DNA of 64,000 bases, from contig NZ_VZRB01000015.1 in NCBI RefSeq assembly GCF_008806595.1, positions 62,001 to 126,000 of the forward strand, given 5' to 3'. This document shows positions 9,550 through 18,400 of this stretch, one piece after another. The notes under the pieces were generated by a model that saw only the letters and a list, made by a program, of their open reading frames with translations, made no database searches and had not been told where the DNA came from. Made by a program: the position numbers and the translations under genes. Origin of the DNA: Streptomyces luteolifulvus (GTDB taxonomy: Bacteria; Actinomycetota; Actinomycetes; Streptomycetales; Streptomycetaceae). Within the stretch, counting starts at the first letter, position 1; each line of letters begins with the position of its first letter.

Positions 9550-9578
9550 TTGACTGCCGCCAACCCCGTTGATGCAAT
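9550..9578 (+). promoter_or_regulatory. candidate promoter for the DUF262/CBS-HEPN cassette
   Basis: TTGACT at 9550 and TGCAAT at 9573 are separated by 17 bp, about 63 bp before the GTG at 9641. The -35 match is good and the -10 match is weak. It is the only sigma70-like pair I see in the 238-bp gap between the divergent brxD and DUF262 genes. Confidence 0.35.
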
Positions 9579-9640
9579 GGCATGTTCACCGCCGTGAGGG
9601 GCGGTGAGGCAGCGTTCGGTCCGAGACGGAAAGACACAGC

Positions 9641-11449
9641 GTGGCACTCGACAGTCTGAAACTCAGCGACGCCCTTGCGGACGTCGCTTCCGGCGCCTTA
9701 CAGCTCCCCGACTTCCAACGCGAGTGGAAGTGGGACGACGAGCGCATCAGGGCGCTCATCGCGACGGTGACACTCGACTATCCGCTCGGGGTGGTGATGG
9801 CGCTGCAGACCAATGGCACCTCACTGTTCCGCACCCGGACGCTCAAGGGCGCTGAGGATGCGGAGGGCGAGGTTCCTGATCTCCTGCTGCTCGATGGCCA
9901 GCAGCGACTGACCTCTCTCTTCCAGGCACTGCACCGGGATCGCCCGGTGGAGACGGTGGATGCTCGAGGCAAGGAGCTGAGGCGCTGGTACTACGTCGAC
10001 ATCGCCAAGGCCATCGGGCCACCGGCCGAACGCGACGATGCCATCGTGTCCGTGCCCGAGGACAAGATCCTCAAGACCGGCTTCAACCGCAGGGACCTCA
10101 TCGACCTGAGCACCGTCGAAGGCGAGTGCGCGGCCGGTTACTTCCCGCTCCACTTCGTGTTCGACACCGAGCGAGTGAATGCCTGGCACCAGGAGTACGT
10201 GAAGGTCGACGTCACGAACTGGGGGTTCTGGGGACAGTTCCAGATGCACGTGCTCAACCGCATGCAGTCGTTCCAGGTACCGATGATCAAGCTCGCGGCC
10301 TCCACGACCATGGACGCGGTCTGTGCCGTGTTCGAGCGGGTGAACACCGGTGGTGTGCCGCTCAACGTCTTCGAACTGCTGACGGCCACCTATGCGGGCA
10401 ACCAGGAGTACGTGGCCGAGCACGGCGACTACTACAAGCTCCCCGACGTCTGGCTGGACATCAAGAAGGGCCTGACGTCGTCGTACCCCGTGTTCGGACG
10501 CATGGAGGCCGGTGTCGAGGACGGGCTCAGCAGCAGTGATTTCCTCCAGGCCGTGGCGCTCGTCCGAACCTGGGAGCGCAAGCGCCGGGAACCGCGCGCC
10601 GCGGTCTCGTGTAAGCGCCGTGACCTGCTGGAACTGCCGCTCGCCGACTTCAGCCAGCTCGCTCCGCGGGTGGCGGAGGCCTTCGAGTGGGTGGGGGCGT
10701 TCTTGGAGCGGCAATGCATCGTGCGCGCCCCCGACCTGCCGTACCGAACCCAGCTCGTACCGCTGGCCGCCGTACGGACGATTCTCGGCGAGGAGACCGA
10801 GACAGCGGCGGCCGACGAACTGCTCACTCAGTGGTACTGGTGCGGCGTGCTTGGCGAGATGTACGGCGGTTCGACGGAGAGCCGCTTCACCCGCGACGTT
10901 GAGCAACTCATCGAACGACTGCAGGGCAACACTGAAGTAGTCCCCGACACCATCGCCGAAGCGGCCTTCCTGGATGACCGGCTGGACACTCTCAGCACGC
11001 GTAACAGCGCCGCGTACAAGGGGGTTTACGCCCTTCTGGTCAAGCAGGGGGCGGTGGACTGGTACTTCACGGAAGCACCTCTGAACGCCGCGCGTCTGGC
11101 CGAGTACAGCGTGGAGGTGCGCCAGATCTTCCCGAAGGCGTGGATCGACAAGAACCACCGGGCCTACAGCAACAGGGCGAACTCGATCATCAACAAGACG
11201 CCTTTGTCCCTGCGGGCCAGTAAAAGCATGACCGGATCGCCCGCCGGCTACCTCAAGACGCTCGCGCTCGAGTCGGGAATGCGCCCCGAGTGGTTCGACG
11301 ACGTCATCGGCACTCACCTCATCGACCCCGCCGCGCTGCACGCGGGCGATTTCGAGCAGTTCTACGAGAACAGATCCAAGCAGCTGCTGGAGCTGGTCAT
11401 GTCGGCCATGGGCAAGCGCACCGTCTTCCGTGACGCGAAGGTCGGGTGA
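9641..11449 (+). CDS. DUF262 (GmrSD-type) protein in the BREX cluster
   Basis: 602 residues from GTG 9641. The N-terminal DUF262 motifs are all present: LPDFQREWKW (22-31), LDGQQRLTSLF (from 84) and FERVNTGGVPL near residue 230. Members of this family include the GmrS/GmrD modification-dependent nuclease and many phage-defence proteins; the N-terminal domain relates to ParB-like NTP-using folds. The C-terminal part aligns by eye with the usual HNH-like tail (IFPKAW, then ANSIINKTPL and GSPAGYL). However, the two residues before IFP, normally His-His, are Arg494-Gln495, so the nuclease site may be lost. It lies on the strand opposite to all pgl/brx genes and overlaps the next gene by 20 nt. 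No clear Shine-Dalgarno is seen. Likely an accessory defence effector or sensor; the precise function is unknown. Confidence 0.85.
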   Translation: MALDSLKLSDALADVASGALQLPDFQREWKWDDERIRALIATVTLDYPLGVVMALQTNGTSLFRTRTLKGAEDAEGEVPDLLLLDGQQRLTSLFQALHRDRPVETVDARGKELRRWYYVDIAKAIGPPAERDDAIVSVPEDKILKTGFNRRDLIDLSTVEGECAAGYFPLHFVFDTERVNAWHQEYVKVDVTNWGFWGQFQMHVLNRMQSFQVPMIKLAASTTMDAVCAVFERVNTGGVPLNVFELLTATYAGNQEYVAEHGDYYKLPDVWLDIKKGLTSSYPVFGRMEAGVEDGLSSSDFLQAVALVRTWERKRREPRAAVSCKRRDLLELPLADFSQLAPRVAEAFEWVGAFLERQCIVRAPDLPYRTQLVPLAAVRTILGEETETAAADELLTQWYWCGVLGEMYGGSTESRFTRDVEQLIERLQGNTEVVPDTIAEAAFLDDRLDTLSTRNSAAYKGVYALLVKQGAVDWYFTEAPLNAARLAEYSVEVRQIFPKAWIDKNHRAYSNRANSIINKTPLSLRASKSMTGSPAGYLKTLALESGMRPEWFDDVIGTHLIDPAALHAGDFEQFYENRSKQLLELVMSAMGKRTVFRDAKVG

Positions 11450-12509
11450 CGCGGCCGTGCTCCGGACACCCTCCGACGAGGAACTGTTGGCGCTCAAGGG
11501 CCGGCGCCTACCTCTCGTTGAGCTCCTGACCTGTTTCAACACCCGGTTCCGCAACGACCAGGCCATCCTGCACATCGAGCAGAAGCTGAAGGACGTCGGT
11601 CTCGCAACCCTGCCGTACTTCGCCACGTGCAGCAGCCAGTCCGAGATCCACATTGTTGCCCAGGAATCCGCAGCAGGGGACCAGGGAGACGGCGCGGACG
11701 AGGAGCAGGAGGACGAGGCGGGGCTGCTGCCCGGTGCCATGCCACAGCAGCCCTTCCGGATCGGCGACCTGCCGTGCGCACACGCCGGAGTCGATTCGGT
11801 CACGCCTGCCTCGGACCTCACCGAGGCGACGTACATCATGCACACGAAGAACTACTCCCAGGTCCCGGTCCTGGAGGACCAGTACACGGTGGCCGGCGTA
11901 GTCACCTGGCGCTCGGTGGCCAAGATGTACGCCACAGGTGCGGAAGCGGCACTGGCCAACGCGATCGTGGAGGACCCGCCGGTCGCGCACGCACATGACG
12001 ACTTCTTCGCCATGCTCTCCAACGTTTGCGAGCACGGATACGTACTGGTCCGGGCTCACAACGGGCGCATCAGCGGCATCGTCACCGCTGCGGACATCAC
12101 CCAGCGCTTCGACGCGACCGCATGGCCGTTCTTCGTGGTGGGCGAGATCGAGTTCCGGCTCCGCAAGTGCCTCGGCGCGAAGATGAGTGAGGACGCCATC
12201 CGTGCCGTGCAGCAAAACGACAGGAAGACGGGGAAGATCGCGGACCTCATGTTCGGCCAGTACGTGATGCTGCTGGACGGCGATCAGCGCAGCAAACAGG
12301 GACACCGCAAAGAAGCGCTGTGCGCCGCGGCCGACCAGAACTGGCAGACCCTGGGCTGGACCGGGGTGAACCGCGTCCAGTTCGTGCACCAGCTCGACCG
12401 GGTGCGTAGCATCCGCAACCAGATTGCGCACTTCGACCCGGAGCCGCTGTCGGTGCAGCGGAGCGAAGAGCTGCGCCAGTTCGCGGGGTTGCTGCGCCAG
12501 CTCACCTGA
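11430..12509 (+). CDS. CBS-pair protein with C-terminal RNxxxH (HEPN-like) domain
   Basis: 359 residues from GTG 11430; GTG 11457 is an alternative start that avoids the 20-nt overlap with the DUF262 gene. Residues 1-75 form a small alpha/beta N-terminal region of unknown family, followed by an acidic linker (about 77-95). Residues about 112-172 and 178-235 are two CBS domains (SQVPVLEDQYTVAGVVTW; YVLVRAHNGRISGIVTAADI). CBS pairs usually bind adenine nucleotides or S-adenosylmethionine. The C-terminal about 120 residues are helical and end with RNQIAHF, where Arg329 and His334 match the RNxxxH signature of HEPN ribonucleases. Inferred: a ligand-gated RNase or a HEPN-fold partner that works with the DUF262 protein. 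The CBS call is strong; the HEPN call rests on one motif and predicted helicity. Confidence 0.75.
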   Translation: MTRRSGDAAVLRTPSDEELLALKGRRLPLVELLTCFNTRFRNDQAILHIEQKLKDVGLATLPYFATCSSQSEIHIVAQESAAGDQGDGADEEQEDEAGLLPGAMPQQPFRIGDLPCAHAGVDSVTPASDLTEATYIMHTKNYSQVPVLEDQYTVAGVVTWRSVAKMYATGAEAALANAIVEDPPVAHAHDDFFAMLSNVCEHGYVLVRAHNGRISGIVTAADITQRFDATAWPFFVVGEIEFRLRKCLGAKMSEDAIRAVQQNDRKTGKIADLMFGQYVMLLDGDQRSKQGHRKEALCAAADQNWQTLGWTGVNRVQFVHQLDRVRSIRNQIAHFDPEPLSVQRSEELRQFAGLLRQLT

Positions 12510-12520
12510 CGCATGGCTTA

Positions 12521-12547
12521 GTCGGTCCCGGGGCGCCCGGGACCGAC
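12521..12547. terminator. bidirectional terminator between the CBS-HEPN gene and pglZ
   Basis: GTCGGTCCCG, a 7-nt GGGCGCC spacer, then CGGGACCGAC: a perfect 10-bp stem placed between two convergent stop codons (12509 and 12560). Suits termination from both sides. Confidence 0.75.
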
Positions 12548-12559
12548 GACACTGTTCCC

Positions 12560-15463
12560 TCAGCTCAACTCGAACTGGTCCCGCAGCAGTCCGGTATGCA
12601 GCCGCAGGGTCCGCCCGTCCGGCAGCGTCTCCAGCACCTGGACACTGTCGTGATTGAGCAACTGCCGCAGCACAGCGGCGAAGCCGTCCGCCGACCGGTT
12701 CGCGGGCAGTCCGACGCGCTGGGCGAGGGCAGTCATGGGCAGGGTGCCGCCCGCGTCCAGCAGAGTGTGTACGGCCTTTTCCACCCGGGCAAGGTCCGGT
12801 TTACGGGCGAGCAGCTGCACCTGTGCTGCGAAGACCTCGGACTTCAGGAGGGCGTCGGCCAAGGCATCACCCGGAGACACAGGGGCTACGGACAACAGAG
12901 CGCCGTCCTCGGATCCCGAGGGAACCAGCGCCACGTCGAACAGCGCCTCGTGGCTCTTGGCGAGTTCCGCCTCGTTCTTGGTCTTCTTGGGCGGCTTCTT
13001 CGGTACCGGCGCCGAGACCGCGGCGGCTTGGGCCCGCGATGGCTGCTCCTCCCCTCGCGGGACCAGTGACCACCAGCTCGGCTGCTGGTTCCCCAGCTCC
13101 CGCCAGCCGCTCGGCGGTTTCGCCCCGAAGGGCAGGAAGGCCAGCACCGGGATGGCGAACTCGGCCAGGGACGCGCCGCCGTGATAGCCGGCTTTGCGAG
13201 ACGTGTAGCGGGTGTCGGCGTCCCAGAGGGTGACGATCTCGCTCTCCGGTTCCGGGTCGAGAACCCGAGGGCCCGTCAGCACGATTTCCTGCTCCACGAG
13301 CGGACCTCCGGTGCCGCGGTGCCGCGCGGACCGCACGTCCTCGGCGTCCACCCGCGCCGACCGTCGGTCGATGACGTGGCCGTGGTCGCTGGTGAGGATC
13401 ACCGCTCGGCCCTGGTCCGCGGCAGATCGAAGCAGCGCTCGCAGCCCCCCTATGTCGGACAGCCGCCAGGCACCGTCACCGAGTTTCTGCTCGGAGGCCA
13501 GCCGGTCGTCCACGGTGTTGAGAACCACCGCCACATGCGTACGGTCGCCGACGAGCGCCTCGTGCAGCTCGGGCCCGAACGGCTCACCACTGGTCTCGGC
13601 GCGCAGATCGTCCTTGTGGAAGACCGCCACGTCCTCCCCGCCCCAGAAGCGGTGAGCGGGGAACAGCCTCTTCTCGTCGGCCTGCGTGCCCTTCATCAGC
13701 CGTGCTGCGAAGAGCGAGGTCCGCGACACGGAGGTGACCGTGGGGAGCGCGGCTGCCATCGCGCGGCGATGCGGGGTGTCCTTCGCGCCCGGCAACGGGT
13801 CGTACTCGACCCAGTGGTCACGCAGTTGCTCACCGAGTTCGGCGGCGATGGCGGCGCTCATCCCGTCGAGCACCAGGAGCAGCACTCTCCGTTCTCCGGC
13901 CTTCACCACCGGGGCGACAACCTCGGGGAGGAACGTCTCCACGGCCGGCATCGAGCCGGGACCACGGTCGGTCGCCGCCCGGACGGCGAGCACCTGGGCG
14001 AAGTGCCGGTCGATCTCGCGCCGACGGTCACGTGCCGAGGCGCACAGAGCGTCGTACGCGGACCGGAGCGCCGGATCGGGATCGCCCCCGGACTCGATGT
14101 GCTCCAGTGCCAGGTCCACCCAGCCCGTCTCGGCGACGTGACGGGTGATGGCATCCGCTACCGTGCGGGTCTCGACCGGCGGGTCGGTCGCGAGCCAACG
14201 TGCCAGCCGCTGCGCCATGCGCACCCGCTCGATACGGACGCTGTGGTCGGGATCCCGGGCGAGCCGGTGTCGGCTGAGGGCCTTCACCGCGGATGTGATC
14301 CGCTCGGGGCCGCCGCTCGACAGCGCCTCGCCGACAGCGGCGAAGCGTGCTTCAAGTCCTGCCGCCAGCACGGAACTTGTCCCTGCAGCCCGTTCCGCTC
14401 CGAACTGGCGCGCAAGGGCGGCCGCCCGGTCGAGAACGAACCCGGTCAGCCGCCGGGCCTCCGCCGCCGTTTCGTCGCTGTCCGACCGTCCCGTCAGCAG
14501 CAGGGCGGAGACGAACTCCTCACAGGACCGTCCGAAGGCAGCCGCGAGCGCGTCCAGGTGCTCACCCTGGGCGGGCGGTTCTTCTCCGAACCAGCGCTCG
14601 GCCCGCCCCCGGGCCCGGTAGTCCTCCGCGTCCGCCACGGCGTCGGAGGGCCCCCACAGCGCCGCGCAGACCAGCCCGAACGCGACGGCCTCCGGACCGT
14701 GTTCCGCCGTCACGAGGGCGAGCAGGGCCTGTCCCGCGCGTCCGGCCTGCTCCTCTTCGCCGAGGAACCGCACGAGCCCGGCTCGCTCGGGCGCCCGCAG
14801 CGCCAGGAGCCGTTCCGGGCCGCCAGGCACGAGAGACCACCGCAGCAGGGTGTGGATGTCCAATTCGTCACCGGCTCCCGCCACGGAGCGGGAGATCTCG
14901 GCGTCCGGGTCGTAGCGGCCGATTCCCAGCCTGCGCAGGGCGAGCGAGGTCAGCGCCTCACGCCGCGACAGGACACCGCCCGCCAGCTTCGGCCACCCGC
15001 CGTGCGGGGGAGCGGCGTCCAGCAGTGCCTCGGCAGCCCAGTTCTCCTCGAACAGCCGGTGGTCGGAGGCGCCAGCACCGAAAGCCTCCCGTACGACGTC
15101 CCAGGTGTCGACGGCGTTGACCCGCTGCCGGTGCACTTTGGCCAGCAGGTCGGGCCCGAGTTCCGCCTCCTCGCGGTCGGTCAGTATCACCAGCACGTCG
15201 GGCCCGGCGGCCGACGGCTTCTGGTGTGCGAGGAGCAGCTCGTACACGCCGAGGGGAGAGGGCGCCGCCGCGACCGTGGCCCGCCGCTGCTCGCCCCACG
15301 GCAGCTCGTCGGGGCCGTCCCAGGAGGGCGCGGCCCGTAGCAGCACGACCCTGCGCTTGTCCGGCTTGAGGCCGGGCTGCGATGCCAGGTACTGGGTGAT
15401 GGTCGCGGCGTTGAGCCGCACCGCGCTGGTGGTGGTCACGGCCGCCGTACTCACTGTCCCCAC
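12560..15463 (-). CDS. pglZ: PglZ, alkaline-phosphatase-fold protein of BREX type 2
   Basis: 967 residues from GTG 15463 with GGAG 5 nt upstream; GTG 15454 is also possible. The PglZ-type phosphatase core shows LLVLDGMSAA near residue 530 and VILTSDHGHVID near residue 689. The Asp and His residues in these are the expected metal ligands of the alkaline-phosphatase superfamily. PglZ is present in every BREX type; in the Streptomyces Pgl system it is required for phage growth limitation. It starts 25 bp after pglY on the same strand, so they form a pglYZ operon. Downstream it converges on the DUF262/CBS cassette across a shared terminator. Confidence 0.93.
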   Translation of the reverse strand: MGTVSTAAVTTTSAVRLNAATITQYLASQPGLKPDKRRVVLLRAAPSWDGPDELPWGEQRRATVAAAPSPLGVYELLLAHQKPSAAGPDVLVILTDREEAELGPDLLAKVHRQRVNAVDTWDVVREAFGAGASDHRLFEENWAAEALLDAAPPHGGWPKLAGGVLSRREALTSLALRRLGIGRYDPDAEISRSVAGAGDELDIHTLLRWSLVPGGPERLLALRAPERAGLVRFLGEEEQAGRAGQALLALVTAEHGPEAVAFGLVCAALWGPSDAVADAEDYRARGRAERWFGEEPPAQGEHLDALAAAFGRSCEEFVSALLLTGRSDSDETAAEARRLTGFVLDRAAALARQFGAERAAGTSSVLAAGLEARFAAVGEALSSGGPERITSAVKALSRHRLARDPDHSVRIERVRMAQRLARWLATDPPVETRTVADAITRHVAETGWVDLALEHIESGGDPDPALRSAYDALCASARDRRREIDRHFAQVLAVRAATDRGPGSMPAVETFLPEVVAPVVKAGERRVLLLVLDGMSAAIAAELGEQLRDHWVEYDPLPGAKDTPHRRAMAAALPTVTSVSRTSLFAARLMKGTQADEKRLFPAHRFWGGEDVAVFHKDDLRAETSGEPFGPELHEALVGDRTHVAVVLNTVDDRLASEQKLGDGAWRLSDIGGLRALLRSAADQGRAVILTSDHGHVIDRRSARVDAEDVRSARHRGTGGPLVEQEIVLTGPRVLDPEPESEIVTLWDADTRYTSRKAGYHGGASLAEFAIPVLAFLPFGAKPPSGWRELGNQQPSWWSLVPRGEEQPSRAQAAAVSAPVPKKPPKKTKNEAELAKSHEALFDVALVPSGSEDGALLSVAPVSPGDALADALLKSEVFAAQVQLLARKPDLARVEKAVHTLLDAGGTLPMTALAQRVGLPANRSADGFAAVLRQLLNHDSVQVLETLPDGRTLRLHTGLLRDQFELS

Positions 15464-15488
15464 ACCTTCTCCGCCCGCTGCCTTCCGC

Positions 15489-18400
15489 TCATTCCACGAC
15501 CCGCCAGCTGATCTCGATCTCTGCGTCCGGCTCGGCAGCCGTCAGTTCGGCCAGTTCGGCCTTCAACTCGGCCAGCGCACGGGAGGCCGTGGTCCGGCCC
15601 CCGCCCGAGCGGCGTCCCGCACGTCGTCCGCCGTCAGTGCCGGGGTGGGTGGAGGGCACGGGCGGCCGGCTGGTGTCGGTGCTCAGGCTGATCGCGTCGG
15701 GCTTGGTGAGAGGTTCGGTCGGCGTGGGCGCGGCGTACGCCCTACGGGGGTCGGCGGTGTGCGCCTGGCTGCGCTCGATGACGGCGACGATGGCGCGCCG
15801 TGCCTCCCGCAGCGCCTCCTTGAGGTCCTTGGTGCGCTGATCGACACGCGCCGCGCCGCGCAACTCCTCCAGCACCGCCTCACCCTGCGGCCCGTAGTTG
15901 GGCGCGAGCTTGAGCATGTCCCAGGCCGCGGTGGCCAAGGCAGCCGCGACGGACTCGGCCTGCTTGATCGACGCACCGTAGCGGCTCGTCGGCACGTCGC
16001 CGAGATCGAAGCCGGCGAAGGCGGAGATGACCTGCTTCGCCGCCGCGGAACCGCCGCCCGCGCCCTGATCAAGCCCGCGCAGTTCGTCCAGCAGGTCCCG
16101 GGCCCGGCGGGCGATCGCCAGCCGGCCGGCCTCGTCGGTGCCGTCCAGGCCGAGCAGCGTCGCGTGCTTCTCCAACTGCGCCACCAGATCGGCCGCGTGC
16201 GGCTGGTACGTGCGTGCTCGCTCCGTGATCCGCCGGGCGAACTGCCCGACCATCCGGCCCCGGCGCAGCCTGGGCGGTTCCTCGCCGAAGATCTCCCAGT
16301 AGCGGCGGCCCGACTCTTCCCAGACGTTCTCCTCCGGCAGCGGCTGGGAACGCAGCGCGTCCTGCGGCTTGATCGCCGACAGCTCGGGCGAGGGGTCGAG
16401 CAGCGCACCGGCCCGTACCCAGACCCGGTCGTCCATCTCCGCGTACGACGCGATGACCAGATGGGCGAGGAACGGCTCAAGACCCATCGGCGCCGGACGG
16501 TCGATCCACTCGGTGAGCTGGACGACGCTGAGGTCACCGGGACCGGCCTCGCCGCGCGCCTGGAGGGCGAAGTGCTCCGGCCAGCGAGTGGAGAGCCGGA
16601 AGTACGCCTCCTTCTGCTGGCCGAGCCCCAGCGGCGCGGCGATGCGCCGCATGAGCGGACGTTCCTTGGCCGGGATCTCGGCCTGCCGTTCACCGGCCTC
16701 CGCGGCGGCCCGGATGTACCCGAACACGGCCCGCGCGTCGGAGAGTCTGACGACGGCACCCGTGCCGTCCGGGTCGAAGTCCGGGTGCGCGGGGAACTGG
16801 TGGGCCAGCAGCTTGCCCGCCACGTGCCGAGCCGCGTCGTGCAGGGACTGCCCGATGGAGACGCGCAGTTCCGGCACGTCGGGCAACGGCTCCAGGTGCT
16901 CGTTGAAGTCCGGGTTGACATCGCCCGGCTTCTTGGCCGCAAGACCGTAGGCCTGCTTGAAGGCCGCCTTCACCGTCTTGGTGAGCGTCTCGCGCTGGTC
17001 TTCGAGCAGTGCCTTGGCGCGGGCCCGGTTGTCGGCGTTCAGGTGCTGCGCATAGCTGGTGTCGAAGCGCCGCTGGTCGGCAAGGGCGTAGTGGATGACG
17101 ACCAGTCGCTGGAAGTCCTGGAAGCGGGCAGCGGACAGGTGGGTGGGAATCCACCCCACAGTCCGCGGCCGGTTCCCGGGAAGCCTGCGGAGCTCGGCCA
17201 TGCGGTTGGCGTCCTCGCGCGGCCCGTACTCGCCCTCGTCGTACGGCAGATCGATGATCATCCGCCACAGCCCGTCCTGGCTGGGGGCGAAGTCGTGGTC
17301 CTGCAGGTCGTCGTGGTCGGCGATGTTGCCGAAGATGACCTCCACCGTGCGGTTCGAGCCACGCCAGACGAACTTCAGCTCGTCCGCGGTGAGCCGTTCC
17401 TGGAGGTCGATGCCCAGCTCTTCGGCGAGGAGCCGCTTGGCGAGGGCACGGCGGTTGGAGCGGTTGTTGTTGACGTTGGCATTGGCGATGACGGAGTCCA
17501 CGTCCACGCCGGCCAGCTCGAGCCGTACGCCCGGGTTGACCTTGGTGCCGGTGGGCTTGATCTCCGCGAAGCGCGCCGCCCACTCGTCGACCTTCGACTG
17601 GATCGCGCCGACCTCAGCGCCCGGGATGGGGGAGATGACCGAGCCGTGGTTGAGGGACGCGAGCCGCCGGATCGTCAGGTCCCGCAGCGCGGGCACACTG
17701 GGCGCCAGCGCGGACAGCAGGAGCGTGCACATCAGCCGGTCGTCGCCCACGAACGCCTTGCACCGCTGGACGAGCCCCTGGTCGGTGACCGTCTCGCGGC
17801 GGTGGCGGTAACGCTCGATGTCCTCCTCGGTGACGTCGTACATCGCCAGGAGATAGGGCCGCAGCTTGGTGCGGTACAGCTTGTCCGCGGCCTGGAACTC
17901 CACCTTCAGACTGTCGACGAACGGCCGGTCGCCGCCGTCGGCGATGACCGGGTAGAGGTCGCCGAGCGGGATGAGCTGCTCCAGCGTCGCGTCGTCGCGA
18001 TGATCGGCCAGCAACTGGCCCATCAGCTTCAGACCGGTACGGGAGCGCTGCAGCGCCGAGGAGATGTGGACCAGGGTGTCCATGAACGAAGGCGAGAAGG
18101 GATACGTCAGCCGGAACGACGCCTCGTCGGCACCGGTCGTCCCCTCGTCGGAGCCCAGCAGCACGTCCCACACCTGCGGCCCGACCCGCTTGATCTTCGC
18201 GAACGCTGCGTCGAGCTTGGCGGCGGCCTCCGCGTCCTTGGGCCTCAGGAGACGGGCGTGGGCGATCTGCGGGAGGTTGCGGTCCTCGAGCGTGATCTTG
18301 TCGAAGCGCCCGGAAGCGAGGTTGAGGCTGTCCTGGATGGCGGTCTCGGCGGCCCCGGAGACCTCCTGGCCGACCAGCTCCCGCAGATCGCGCTGCCGTG

